DNA of 64,000 bases from Neisseriaceae bacterium HSC-16F19 (GCF_024171525.1 NZ_JALJZY010000001.1:186001-250000), one strand, 5' to 3'; numbered from the stretch's first letter, positions 1 to 8,702 are shown. The notes: a model not told the origin generated them from the letters alone. Translations and numbers: made by a program.

Positions 1-355
1 CCAAATCCACCGGGCCCGTGCTTGCCTTCACCTGCGACACGGTTTTGCTGAGCAGGGTGCGGTAGCCCGATTGTTCGCTGTTGAGCTTGCGTACCATATT
101 GCCGATGGCCTGCTGGTCGGTGGTGGCACGCAAATCGGCCACCAGTGCCTGTTTCATGGCCGGTGTCGGCCCGGATTGGCCGTCCCACTCCTCAATGACC
201 TGCGCCGTTTCCTTGAGTACGTCGGAGACCGCGGTATCGGATACCGACTGCTTCATCATCACCCACAAAGGCCACAGGAAAAACACCAGCAAAAAGACCA
301 ATAAGGGGCCCAAAAGCAGATAGGCATGCCATTTTTGTTTCGCTTCCTGCTTCAT
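1..355 (-). CDS. ABC transporter permease, PotB/PotH-like (partial, cut by window edge)
   Basis: This is the N-terminal part (about 118 residues) of an inner-membrane permease; the rest lies beyond base 1. After a short charged start it has one strongly hydrophobic segment (about residues 12-32) followed by a long soluble stretch, as in polyamine-type permeases that carry a large periplasmic loop after the first helix. Its ATG overlaps the TGA of the upstream ATPase gene (ATGA), so the two are translationally coupled. With the binding protein and ATPase just upstream it forms a polyamine/amino-acid-type importer. The family call rests mainly on this context because only the N-terminus is visible. 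Confidence 0.8.
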   Translation of the reverse strand, partial: MKQEAKQKWHAYLLLGPLLVFLLVFFLWPLWVMMKQSVSDTAVSDVLKETAQVIEEWDGQSGPTPAMKQALVADLRATTDQQAIGNMVRKLNSEQSGYRTLLSKTVSQVKASTGPVDL

Positions 356-1422
356 AATGTCATCGTCCAGCAATCGGCGGCATTGATGTTCACCACCACA
401 TCGGTACCCACCGGCCATTCGCGGTTCAGGCGGCTTAAGTGCGCTACAAAATGGTGCGCGCGCTCATCCAGCTGTATGCGCAAATGGTCGCCCAAATACA
501 CGCTGTCCAAGACACCGGCGGGCAAATGGTTGTCTACGCCGCCATTCTGTTCCGACAGCATAATCCGCTCCGGGCGGATGGAAATCAGCACCTGCTGGCC
601 GGTTTGCAGCGGACTGTGCTTGAGTACGGTGAGCTTGCCGCCGTTGGCCAGCTGCACCACGGCTTTGTCTGAAGACACCTGTTCCACCACGCCTTCGAGC
701 AAATTGGTCTCGCCGATGAATTCGGCCACAAAGCGGGTGCAGGGGTGGTCGTAAATTTCGCGCGGGGTGCCTATTTGCTCGATATTGCCTTTGTTAAATA
801 CGGCAATGCGGTCGGACATGGTCAGCGCTTCCTGTTGGTCATGGGTGACAAAAACGATGGTCAGCCCCAGGCGTTTGTGCAGTTCGCGGATGTCCAGCTG
901 CATGCGTTCGCGCAATTGTTTGTCGAGTGCGCCCAAAGGTTCGTCCATCAAAACCACTTCGGGCTCGAAGACCAAGGCCCGGGCCAGGGCCACACGCTGT
1001 TGCTGTCCGCCGGACAATTGGGCGGGTTTGCGCTCGCGCATGGGCAAGAGTTGCACCATGTCCAAAGCCTGATCGACTTTTTGGGCAATCTCGGCCTTGG
1101 CCATGCCGCGCATTTTTAAGGGGAAGGCAATGTTTTCGCCCACACTCATGTGCGGGAACAGGGCGTAGTTTTGAAAAACCACGCCGATATTGCGTTTGTG
1201 CGAAGGGGTATCATTGATGGCGCGCCCATTGAGCAGGATTTTGCCCGCGGTTTCCGATTCAAAACCGGCCAGCAGCATCAGCAGGGTGGTTTTGCCCGAG
1301 CCGGACGGCCCCAGCAGACTGATGAATTCGCCGCGCTGAATGTCCAGGCTCAAGTCTTCAATCACCTTGACATCGCCATAAGACTTGCTGATGCGCTCAA
1401 AACGGATATGGCAATCTTCCAC
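352..1422 (-). CDS. potA: ABC transporter ATP-binding protein, PotA-like
   Basis: ATPase subunit (356 residues) that powers uptake through the neighbouring permease. Walker A GPSGSGKT lies at about residues 38-45, the signature LSGGQQQR near 136, Walker B ending in LMDEPLGALD near 160, and the switch histidine in THDQ near 194. About 120 C-terminal residues match the TOBE regulatory region of the PotA/CysA/FbpC group. The start is GTG, supported by AGGAAA seven bases upstream. The gene sits between a binding-protein gene and a permease gene. Polyamine specificity is inferred; iron or other amino-compound transporters use very similar ATPases, so the symbol means the family, not a proven substrate. 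Confidence 0.85.
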   Translation of the reverse strand: MEDCHIRFERISKSYGDVKVIEDLSLDIQRGEFISLLGPSGSGKTTLLMLLAGFESETAGKILLNGRAINDTPSHKRNIGVVFQNYALFPHMSVGENIAFPLKMRGMAKAEIAQKVDQALDMVQLLPMRERKPAQLSGGQQQRVALARALVFEPEVVLMDEPLGALDKQLRERMQLDIRELHKRLGLTIVFVTHDQQEALTMSDRIAVFNKGNIEQIGTPREIYDHPCTRFVAEFIGETNLLEGVVEQVSSDKAVVQLANGGKLTVLKHSPLQTGQQVLISIRPERIMLSEQNGGVDNHLPAGVLDSVYLGDHLRIQLDERAHHFVAHLSRLNREWPVGTDVVVNINAADCWTMTL

Positions 1423-1503
1423 AGTATTTTCCTAAGTAGTCGTTGGGTTTGTCGCATGTGACAGGCCGGAGCCTCTGTCCATGGCATTTGTTATAGGTTG
1501 CGT

Positions 1504-1598
1504 CCGCACCGGTATGACAGGTGCGGGTACAGGCAGCACGTATGGCGCTTGTCTGTGCCGCAGCCCTTCGTGCGTGCTGTGTTCACAAAGGGCTGCGG
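1504..1598 (-). other. Two intra-operon hairpins between binding-protein and ATPase genes
   Basis: The 198-base gap holds two perfect inverted repeats: CCGCACC/GGTGCGG (1504-1510 with 1520-1526) and CCGCAGCCCTT with its complement (1558-1568 with 1588-1598). Neither is followed by a T-run on the minus strand, so they look like mRNA-stabilising or partial-termination structures rather than full terminators. In ABC operons such hairpins commonly raise the amount of binding protein relative to the membrane parts. That role is inference. Confidence 0.55.
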
Positions 1599-1620
1599 TT
1601 TGATGCCGTAAAGTATCGGC

Positions 1621-2718
1621 TTATTTGGCCAACCACGCATTAAAGCGTTGCGTCAGTTCTTCCGAATTGTCCACCCAGAAGTCGACATTCAGGGAAATGG
1701 CATCGGTCATATTGGCCGCGGTGGTTGGCAACTCGGCCGCCAAATCGGCAGGCACATCCTGGGCTGCCTGCTTGTTGGGCAAACCGTAGGCCACGTACTG
1801 CGGCAGTTTCACCTGGTGTTCGGCCTGGCTGGAGAAAGCCACAAAGTCCATGGCGGCCTCTTTGTTGGCAGCGCCTTTCAGAATCACCCAGCTGTCAACG
1901 GCATAAATACTGCCCGGCCATACCACTTTGAAGTTTTTGCCTTCGGTGCGGTTAATGCCGGTAATGCGGCCGTTGTAGGCAGAGGCCATGGCCACTTCGC
2001 CGGACGCCAAAAATTGCAGGGGTTGTGCACCGGCCTCCCACCAAATCAGGTGCGGTTTGAGTTCGTCGAGCTTTTTAAAGGCGCGGTCTACACCTTCGGG
2101 CGTGGACAAAACATTATAGAGTTCGTCTTTGGATACGCCGTCGGCCAGCAGAGCGAATTCCAAGGTGTATTTAGGACCTTTGCGCAAAGAGCGTTTGCCC
2201 GGGAATTTGTTGACGTCCCAGAAATCGGCCCAAGACTTGGGGCCGTCCTGTAGTTTGTTGGCGTCATACGCCAGCGCGGTAGACCACACGATTGAGCCTA
2301 CGCCGCAATCGCTGACGGCATCGTCAAAAAACTTGTCGCGGCCGCCGATTTTGTCCCAATCCAGTTTTTCAAACAGGCCGTCGGTACAACCGCGTTCCAA
2401 ATCTTCGGCCTCCACCTGCACCACATCCCAGTTGGGATTACCGGCTTGGACTTTGGCTTGCAATACGCCGTAACCGCCATCGTAAGACTCGTCCAGCAAG
2501 GGTTTGCCCGATAATTCGGAGAAGGGTTTGAAGTAAATTTCACGTTGGGCATCCTGATAGATGCCGCCCCAGGAGGCTACGGTGAGATCACGGCTGCCTG
2601 AAGAGGCCGCCGGTGCCGGTTCGCTGCCGGATGTGGCGGCCGTATTGGACGAGCCGCCGCCACCGCAGGCAGCCAAGGCCAGGCTGCCGACCATCAGGGC
2701 AATATGGGTTAATTTCAT
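1621..2718 (-). CDS. Extracellular solute-binding lipoprotein, polyamine/GABA type
   Basis: Periplasmic, membrane-anchored binding protein (365 residues) of the importer encoded downstream. Residues 1-18 form a lipoprotein signal ending in the lipobox LAAC, followed by a glycine/serine-rich linker. The mature part begins DLTVASWGG, typical of the cluster that binds polyamines, GABA and opine-like amines, and it contains the aromatic clusters expected in such sites (LIWWEAG near 230, AYNGR near 253). A strong ribosome site (AGGAG) precedes the ATG. It is only distantly like the second binding protein at 30254-31432, so the two probably take different ligands. The ligand is unknown; the operon partners suggest a hydroxylated or phosphorylatable amine. 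Confidence 0.82.
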   Translation of the reverse strand: MKLTHIALMVGSLALAACGGGGSSNTAATSGSEPAPAASSGSRDLTVASWGGIYQDAQREIYFKPFSELSGKPLLDESYDGGYGVLQAKVQAGNPNWDVVQVEAEDLERGCTDGLFEKLDWDKIGGRDKFFDDAVSDCGVGSIVWSTALAYDANKLQDGPKSWADFWDVNKFPGKRSLRKGPKYTLEFALLADGVSKDELYNVLSTPEGVDRAFKKLDELKPHLIWWEAGAQPLQFLASGEVAMASAYNGRITGINRTEGKNFKVVWPGSIYAVDSWVILKGAANKEAAMDFVAFSSQAEHQVKLPQYVAYGLPNKQAAQDVPADLAAELPTTAANMTDAISLNVDFWVDNSEELTQRFNAWLAK

Positions 2719-2810
2719 TTTATTCTCCTCAGTGTCTATATCATGGATTTGGAAGGATTAACCGATGCCGTAGAGGCGGTATCGGGCGGCTCCTGCCGAT
2801 TGCCGTTTTG

Positions 2811-2844
2811 ATAAGCTTAACACGATTTAGAGTGTTAAGCTTAT
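2811..2844 (-). other. Hairpin overlapping the aminotransferase stop codon
   Basis: A 13-bp perfect inverted repeat (ATAAGCTTAACAC at 2811-2823 with its complement at 2832-2844, loop of 8) contains the TAA stop of the PLP-enzyme gene in its arm. No T-run follows on the minus strand. It may modulate read-through or mRNA decay between the enzyme and binding-protein genes. Confidence 0.5.
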
Positions 2845-4094
2845 TGTGATACGTCCCAAGCGCCCAGCAAAGCGGTCATCAATTGATCCACATGTTGGGT
2901 TTGGAAACTCAGAGGGGGGCGGATTTTCAAGATACGGCCGCCGGGGCCGCTGTTGTTGATCAAGACCCCGTTTTGGCGCATATGGTTTACTACCCGGGCT
3001 GCGTGTTCGCCGCTTCGGGCCTCGACGCCCCAATACAAACCCAAACCGCGGACGGGGGCATGATTTAATGCGGCGGCGTTTTTTTGCCAAGATTGCCGCC
3101 AATACGCACCCACCTGTGCCGCCTGTTCGGGCAGCTGCCGCTCTTCCAGTTCGCGCAATACCGCCATGCCCACGGCGGCGGCCACCGGATTGCCGCCGAA
3201 GGTATTGAAATAACGGCCCGTATGGGCAAATTCATGCACCACCGCTTCTTGGGCGACCACACCGGCCATGGGATAACCGTTGCCCATGGGCTTGCCCATG
3301 GTCACGATATCGGCCTGCAACTGTGCGTGTGCAAAGCCCCACCACGGCCCGCCCAAGCGGCCGAAACCGGCCTGGACTTCATCGGCAATCACCAAAGCAC
3401 CGGCGGCACGGGCTGCGGCAGCGCCATCATCCAGCAAACCCGGCTGCGGCGGGAAGATGCCGTCGCTGGCAAACACGGTATCCACCAACAAGGCTGCCGG
3501 GCGTATGCCTGCGGCCTGCATGTCGGCAAAAGCCGCGGCCACGTGGGCGCCCCAGCGTGCGGCTGCGGCGGCCACGCTTTCATTATCATCTGTGTGCGGG
3601 GGCGGTATCGTGCGTACGGCAGGGCCGTGGGGCGCCAGCGAGGGCGATAATTGCGCCAATAGCTGTGTTACGCCGTGGTAGGCATTCTGCGTGACCACCA
3701 CCCCCTGTCCGCCGGTACAGGCCTGTGCCATGCGCAAAGCCAAATCATTGGCCTCGCTGCCGGTACAGGTGAGCATCAGGCGGTTCAGGCAGCCCGGGAA
3801 ATGGGCCAGCAGGGCATCGGCATAATCCAGCACGCCCTGGTCGAGATAGCGGGTGTGGGTGCACAGGGTTTGGGCCTGTTCGGTCATGGCGGCCACAACC
3901 CTGGGGTTGCAATGGCCGACCACCGGAACATTATTGTATGCGTCCAAATAGCGCCGGCCTGCGGCATCGGTGAGCCAGACATCTTCGCCGCGCACCGGGG
4001 TTAAGGGCTCGTCGTAAAACAGGCGGTAAGCGGGGCCTAAAACTTCGCGCCTTTGCAGCAGGTTGTTGACATCCGTATCGTGTTTGCTTGCCAT
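2841..4094 (-). CDS. Class III PLP enzyme, phospho-lyase/aminotransferase (AGXT2L-like)
   Basis: PLP-dependent enzyme of aminotransferase class III. The cofactor aspartate is in ADEVQAGFGR and the Schiff-base lysine in TMGKPMGNG; the later motif YFNTFGGNPV is also typical. The KPMGNG form around the lysine resembles the animal AGXT2L1/AGXT2L2 proteins, which are phosphoethanolamine and 5-phosphohydroxylysine phospho-lyases rather than transaminases. The upstream gene encodes a hydroxylysine-kinase-like phosphotransferase, and that pair is known, even as fusions, in bacteria. I therefore favour elimination of phosphate and ammonia from a phosphorylated amino alcohol. The chosen ATG has AGGA seven bases upstream; an earlier in-frame ATG at 4139 has no good site. 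A plain omega-aminotransferase remains possible. Confidence 0.82.
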   Translation of the reverse strand: MASKHDTDVNNLLQRREVLGPAYRLFYDEPLTPVRGEDVWLTDAAGRRYLDAYNNVPVVGHCNPRVVAAMTEQAQTLCTHTRYLDQGVLDYADALLAHFPGCLNRLMLTCTGSEANDLALRMAQACTGGQGVVVTQNAYHGVTQLLAQLSPSLAPHGPAVRTIPPPHTDDNESVAAAAARWGAHVAAAFADMQAAGIRPAALLVDTVFASDGIFPPQPGLLDDGAAAARAAGALVIADEVQAGFGRLGGPWWGFAHAQLQADIVTMGKPMGNGYPMAGVVAQEAVVHEFAHTGRYFNTFGGNPVAAAVGMAVLRELEERQLPEQAAQVGAYWRQSWQKNAAALNHAPVRGLGLYWGVEARSGEHAARVVNHMRQNGVLINNSGPGGRILKIRPPLSFQTQHVDQLMTALLGAWDVSQ

Positions 4095-4145
4095 GATGTT
4101 TTCCTGGGTGGTATGGCCATTGCGGGTGGGCGTGGTCATGTGTTT

Positions 4146-5291
4146 TCAAGCGGCGGTATAACCCAGCTCCGACCACCACGCGCGGCAGAGCAGGGCCAAA
4201 CGCCGTGCTTGGGCATTGCTTCTCATAATATAGGTTTTGTTTTCCGGAAACTGTGCGGCACGCCATTCGGAAATAATGATTCTTTGCAGCCAGCGCGCCA
4301 GAATCAGATGGGGCAGCAAGGCTGTCTCTTGCGCATTTAAAGGCAGAATGCTTTGGTAGCCCGCCACCAGGCGCGCCAGCGCCGGCTGCGGTGCCTGGTT
4401 TTCATCCATGGCATAAGAGGCGGCGATGGCCAGCTCCAGAATACGGGGGCCGTAGCTTAAATCGCCAAAATCCAAGACCCCGGCAATTTTGCCCGGCGCA
4501 TCGGCATGAAGCACGGTATTGCTGCGGGACAAATCACCGTGAATCACTTGCTGCGGCAGGCTTTGCAGCGCCGGTAGGGTATTGGCGGCAAAGCGCGGCA
4601 GGAATTGCAGAATCAGCGCCTTGATGTCGTCCTCCGGCAAAATCTGCTCTGCCCACGGCAACAGCTGGCCGATGTGCATGACATCCCACAGGAGCACGCG
4701 CTCAAGCGCCGTATGGTTGAAACCGGCCAATGCCTGTACCAGTTGGGCGGCGGTACGGCCGAACGAATATTGCAAATCATCGTTCATGGCTGCCTGCGCC
4801 ACCGATGTGCCTGGCAAAAAGCTGTAGGCGCGCACGGCCAGCGCTGTGCCGTCGTGCCGAATATGGTGATAAACCGCATCTCCCGCTTGGGTGGGCACGG
4901 CCACCGGCACCGTTACCGGGCAGCCGACCCGCGCCAGCCAGTGCAAAACCTGTACCTGTACGTCGGTTTCGGCGGCGGTTTCGGCGGCATTGATGAATTT
5001 CAACACCATCTGGCGGCCGTCATCCACATGCAACAGCACATTTTTGTCGCGCTCGCCGCTGAGCCATTCGGCACGGGCTGTCCAACCGTAAACCGCATGC
5101 GCCAACTGCACGCTTTCCTCCAAGGAAACATCGGGTACGGCCTGCATCAATACCTTGCTGGCTTCTTGGAAATTATGGGGGGCTTCGGTGGATGTGTGCG
5201 GGCCTGCCATGGTGGGAATCCGGTTTGTCAGAGCATCTTTAAAATCAAGCCTGCCCATTTGGGATGTCTGCCGCCCTGCGGGCAGTATCAT
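4146..5291 (-). CDS. Phosphotransferase, APH fold, hydroxylysine-kinase-like
   Basis: Small-molecule kinase of the aminoglycoside-phosphotransferase/choline-kinase fold. The catalytic loop is HGDLSRSNTVL (near residue 270) and the metal-binding motif is GVLDFGD, about 20 residues later. The following LELAIAASYAM stretch resembles hydroxylysine kinase (HYKK/AGPHD1). It is the first gene of a five-gene operon with a PLP phospho-lyase-like enzyme and an ABC importer, so it probably phosphorylates the hydroxyl group of an imported amino alcohol. The start is uncertain: the ATG at 5210 would give 354 residues and fits family length slightly better, but none of the starts has a strong ribosome site. 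Homoserine kinase type II is an alternative. Confidence 0.78.
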   Translation of the reverse strand: MILPAGRQTSQMGRLDFKDALTNRIPTMAGPHTSTEAPHNFQEASKVLMQAVPDVSLEESVQLAHAVYGWTARAEWLSGERDKNVLLHVDDGRQMVLKFINAAETAAETDVQVQVLHWLARVGCPVTVPVAVPTQAGDAVYHHIRHDGTALAVRAYSFLPGTSVAQAAMNDDLQYSFGRTAAQLVQALAGFNHTALERVLLWDVMHIGQLLPWAEQILPEDDIKALILQFLPRFAANTLPALQSLPQQVIHGDLSRSNTVLHADAPGKIAGVLDFGDLSYGPRILELAIAASYAMDENQAPQPALARLVAGYQSILPLNAQETALLPHLILARWLQRIIISEWRAAQFPENKTYIMRSNAQARRLALLCRAWWSELGYTAA

Positions 5292-5333
5292 GCAGACGCT
5301 TGCCGGGCATGTCTTGATTCACTGTATGGATGC

Positions 5334-5363
5334 AGTATAGGCATCATGATGCATCATAATCAA
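5334..5363 (-). promoter_or_regulatory. Promoter of the amino-alcohol operon with palindromic operator candidate
   Basis: Reading the minus strand, TTGATT (5363-5358) and TATACT (5339-5334) are separated by 18 bases. The spacer contains the perfect 12-bp palindrome ATGATGCATCAT (5346-5357), overlapping a second palindrome ATCATGAT (5343-5350). A dyad lying between the -35 and -10 boxes is a classic repressor position (for example GntR-type regulators). Predicted transcription would start near 5327, about 36 bases before the first ATG. No regulator gene lies beside it. Confidence 0.6.
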
Positions 5364-5443
5364 TCATTTTCACATTTTAAAAGACGCCTGATTTGCGGCA
5401 GCTAATGTCCTGAAACACGGTGTCGTACCATGGCGATAGCAAC

Positions 5444-5479
5444 AAAAAAAAGCGCAAGTCACCGACTTGCGCTTTTTTT
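5444..5479 (-). terminator. Rho-independent terminator after carB
   Basis: Inverted repeat GCGCAAGTC/GACTTGCGC (5452-5460 with 5464-5472, loop ACC) flanked by A8 and T7, so it can work in both directions. It lies just past the carB stop. A DUS (5478-5489) directly abuts it. Confidence 0.85.
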
Positions 5480-5489
5480 CAGGCAGCCT

Positions 5490-8400
5490 TTACTGCTTGT
5501 GCAAACGGCCGTGCAATTCCTGCACGCTGTATACGCCGAGGTTGTTCATACTCTTCACCCCTTCGCTCATGGCTTCGCCGCCGGCCACGGTGGTGTATTG
5601 CGGCACGCGTTGGGTGAGGGAAGTGCGGCGGATGCTGTGGCTGTCGGCCACCGATTGTGCGTCACTGCCCACGGTGTTCACCACCACGGCAATCTCGCCG
5701 TTTTTGATGGCATCCACAATATGCGGGCGGCCTTCGAGCACTTTGTTGACCACCTGCACGGTAATGCCCTGTTCGGCCAGATAAGCCGCGGTGCCGCGGG
5801 TGGCGCATACGCCATAGCCCAATGAAAGGAAGTTTTGCACGGTTTTCACAATCAGGGCTTTGTCTTCGTCGCGCACGGCGATAAACACTTTACCGGTGGC
5901 GGGCATGCGCTCGCCGGCGCCGAGCTGGGCTTTCAGATAGGCTTCGGAGAAGGTTTCGCCCACGCCCATCACTTCGCCGGTGGAGCGCATTTCGGGGCCG
6001 AGAATGGTATCCACGCCGGGGAATTTGATAAACGGGAACACGGCTTCTTTTACGGCGTAGAAATCGGGAATCACTTCTTTTTCAACGCCTTGCTCTTTCA
6101 GGCTGATGCCCGCCATGGCGCGCGCGCCCACTTTGGCCAGCGGCACGGAAGTGGCTTTGGAAACGAAAGGCACGGTGCGCGAAGCACGCGGGTTCACTTC
6201 CAGCACGAACACTACGCCGTCTTGCACGGCAAACTGCACGTTCATCAGGCCGACTACGTCCAGCGCATAGGCCATGGCTTTGGTTTGGCGGCGGATTTCG
6301 TCTTGGATTTCTTCGGAGAGCGAATACGGCGGCAGCGAACAGCCGGAATCGCCGGAGTGGATACCGGCCTGCTCGACGTGCTGCATAATGCCGCCAATCA
6401 CCACGTCTTTGCCATCTGAAACGCAGTCCACGTCCACTTCGATGGCGTTGTTCAGGAAGAAATCCAGCAGCACGGGGCTGTCTTCGGAAACCTGCACCGC
6501 TTCGCGCATATATTTTTGCAGCTGCTCTTGAGTATGCACCACCTGCATGGCGCGGCCGCCCAAAACGTAAGACGGGCGCACCACCAGCGGGTAGCCGATT
6601 TCTTCGGCCAGCACCAACGCTTCTTCTTCGTTGCGCGCGGTGCGGTTGGGCGGCTGGCGCAAACCGAGGTCGTTGAGCACTTTTTGGAAGCGTTCGCGGT
6701 CTTCGGCGGCGTCAATGGAATCAGCGGAGGTGCCGATGATGTTGACGCCGTTTTCCACCAGCGCGTTGGCAAGTTTGAGCGGGGTTTGGCCGCCGTAATG
6801 CACAATCACGCCCCACGGGTTTTCGGTGCGCACGATTTCCAACACGTCTTCCAGCGTGAGCGGCTCGAAATAGAGGCGGTCGGAAGTGTCGAAATCGGTG
6901 GACACGGTTTCGGGGTTGCAGTTGACCATAATGGTTTCAAAACCGCTTTCGCGCAGCGCCAGCGCCGCGTGCACACAGCAATAGTCAAACTCGATGCCCT
7001 GGCCGATGCGGTTGGGGCCGCCGCCCAAAATCATCACTTTCTTGTTTTCAGACGGCCTTGCTTCGCATTCTTCTTCATAAGTGGAATACAGATACGCGGT
7101 GTCGGACTGGAACTCAGCCGCGCAGGTATCCACGCGTTTGTACACGGGGTGCAGCTTCAGGCCGTAGCGGTGGGCACGCACTTCTTTTTCACTCGCATTC
7201 AGCAATTGTGCCAAACGTTTGTCGGAAAAGCCTTTGCGTTTCAAGCGGCGCAAGGTTTCGTAATCCAAATCAGCCAACAGGCCGTCTGAAACTTTTTGCT
7301 CTTCTTTAATAATGTCTTCGATTTGCGCCAAAAACCACGGGTCGATGGCACAGATTTCGTGAATTTCGGCAATGGTAAAGCCCGCGCGGAAGGCGTCGGC
7401 CACATACAGAATGCGCTCGGGGCCGGGGTTGGCCAGCTCGCGGCGGATTTCGGCCTTGTCTTCAGTTTTCGGGTTGAAGCCGCACAGGCCGGTTTCCAAG
7501 CCGCGCAGGGCTTTGTGCATGGATTCCTGAATGGTACGCCCCATCGCCATCACTTCGCCCACCGATTTCATTTGTGTGGTTAAGCGGTCGTCGGCGGCAG
7601 GGAATTTTTCAAAGGCAAAACGCGGGATTTTGGTGACCACATAATCGATGCTCGGCTCGAACGACGCGGGCGTGCGGCCGCCGGTGATGTCGTTGCGCAA
7701 TTCATCCAGCGTAAAGCCCACCGCCAGCTTGGCCGCCACTTTGGCAATCGGAAAGCCCGTGGCCTTGGAAGCCAAAGCGGATGAGCGCGACACGCGCGGG
7801 TTCATTTCAATCACAATCATCTCGCCGTTGGCGGGGTTCACCGCAAACTGCACATTCGAGCCGCCGGTGTCCACGCCGATTTCGCGCAGCACCGCCAAGC
7901 TGGCGTTGCGCATGATTTGGTATTCTTTATCGGTAAGCGTTTGCGCGGGGGCAACGGTGATGGAATCGCCCGTGTGCACGCCCATGGGGTCGAAGTTTTC
8001 GATAGAACAGATGATGATGCAGTTGTCGTTTTTATCGCGCACCACTTCCATTTCATACTCTTTCCAGCCGAGTACGGACTGCTCAATCAGCAATTCATGC
8101 GTGGGCGAAGCATCGAAACCGCGTTCGCAAATCGCCATAAACTCATCGCGGTTGTAGGCAATGCCGCCGCCCGAACCGCCCATGGTAAACGACGGGCGAA
8201 TCAGCGTGGGAAAGCCCACTTGTTCCTGCGCCGCCAGCGCCTCGTTCATGGTGTGGCACACAAACGATTTCGGGCAAGAGAGGCCGATTTTTTCCATCGC
8301 TTCTTTAAAGCGACCGCGGTCTTCGGCTTTGTCAATCGCGTCTTCCGTGGCACCAATCAGCTCGACGTTATACTTCGCCAGCACGCCGTTGCGCGCCAAA

Positions 8401-8702
8401 TCCAGCGCACAGTTCAGCGCCGTTTGGCCGCCCATGGTCGGCAGCACCGCATCGGGGCGCTCTTTGGCGATAATCTTTTCAACGGTTTGCCACATAATCG
8501 GCTCGATGTAGGTTACATCGGCCATTTCCGGGTCGGTCATAATGGTGGCGGGGTTGGAATTGACGAGAATGACTTTATAGCCCTCCTCGCGCAAAGCCTT
8601 GCACGCCTGCGCGCCGGAGTAGTCGAATTCGCAGGCCTGGCCGATGACGATGGGGCCGGCGCCGATGATGAGGATGGATTTTAGGTCGGTACGTTTGGGC
8701 AT
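5490..8702 (-). CDS. carB: Carbamoyl-phosphate synthase, large subunit
   Basis: Large subunit (1070 residues, full family length) that makes carbamoyl phosphate from bicarbonate, ammonia and two ATP for arginine and pyrimidine synthesis. It opens with MPKRTDLKSILIIGAGPI and shows two homologous ATP-grasp halves (about 1-400 and 550-935), each ending in EMNPRVSRSSALASKATG or VNPRASRTVPFVSKAT, and a C-terminal allosteric MGS domain (about 940-1070). The small subunit carA is 2.5 kb upstream instead of adjacent. Unusually, the coding sequence holds two exact Neisseria-type DUS (7047-7058 and 7279-7290) and no copy of the local dialect, suggesting import from Neisseria. It ends at a strong terminator. 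Confidence 0.98.
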   Translation of the reverse strand: MPKRTDLKSILIIGAGPIVIGQACEFDYSGAQACKALREEGYKVILVNSNPATIMTDPEMADVTYIEPIMWQTVEKIIAKERPDAVLPTMGGQTALNCALDLARNGVLAKYNVELIGATEDAIDKAEDRGRFKEAMEKIGLSCPKSFVCHTMNEALAAQEQVGFPTLIRPSFTMGGSGGGIAYNRDEFMAICERGFDASPTHELLIEQSVLGWKEYEMEVVRDKNDNCIIICSIENFDPMGVHTGDSITVAPAQTLTDKEYQIMRNASLAVLREIGVDTGGSNVQFAVNPANGEMIVIEMNPRVSRSSALASKATGFPIAKVAAKLAVGFTLDELRNDITGGRTPASFEPSIDYVVTKIPRFAFEKFPAADDRLTTQMKSVGEVMAMGRTIQESMHKALRGLETGLCGFNPKTEDKAEIRRELANPGPERILYVADAFRAGFTIAEIHEICAIDPWFLAQIEDIIKEEQKVSDGLLADLDYETLRRLKRKGFSDKRLAQLLNASEKEVRAHRYGLKLHPVYKRVDTCAAEFQSDTAYLYSTYEEECEARPSENKKVMILGGGPNRIGQGIEFDYCCVHAALALRESGFETIMVNCNPETVSTDFDTSDRLYFEPLTLEDVLEIVRTENPWGVIVHYGGQTPLKLANALVENGVNIIGTSADSIDAAEDRERFQKVLNDLGLRQPPNRTARNEEEALVLAEEIGYPLVVRPSYVLGGRAMQVVHTQEQLQKYMREAVQVSEDSPVLLDFFLNNAIEVDVDCVSDGKDVVIGGIMQHVEQAGIHSGDSGCSLPPYSLSEEIQDEIRRQTKAMAYALDVVGLMNVQFAVQDGVVFVLEVNPRASRTVPFVSKATSVPLAKVGARAMAGISLKEQGVEKEVIPDFYAVKEAVFPFIKFPGVDTILGPEMRSTGEVMGVGETFSEAYLKAQLGAGERMPATGKVFIAVRDEDKALIVKTVQNFLSLGYGVCATRGTAAYLAEQGITVQVVNKVLEGRPHIVDAIKNGEIAVVVNTVGSDAQSVADSHSIRRTSLTQRVPQYTTVAGGEAMSEGVKSMNNLGVYSVQELHGRLHKQ
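7047..7058 (-). repeat. Neisseria-dialect DUS inside carB (copy 1)
   Basis: TTCAGACGGCCT on the plus strand is the exact complement of AGGCCGTCTGAA, the AG-DUS of Neisseria. It encodes R-P-S-E of CarB. The rest of the window uses AGGCTGCCTGAA. Confidence 0.9.
7279..7290 (+). repeat. Neisseria-dialect DUS inside carB (copy 2)
   Basis: Exact AGGCCGTCTGAA within carB, in the region encoding VSDGLLADL. Together with copy 1, 220 bases away, it is hard to explain by chance. Confidence 0.9.
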
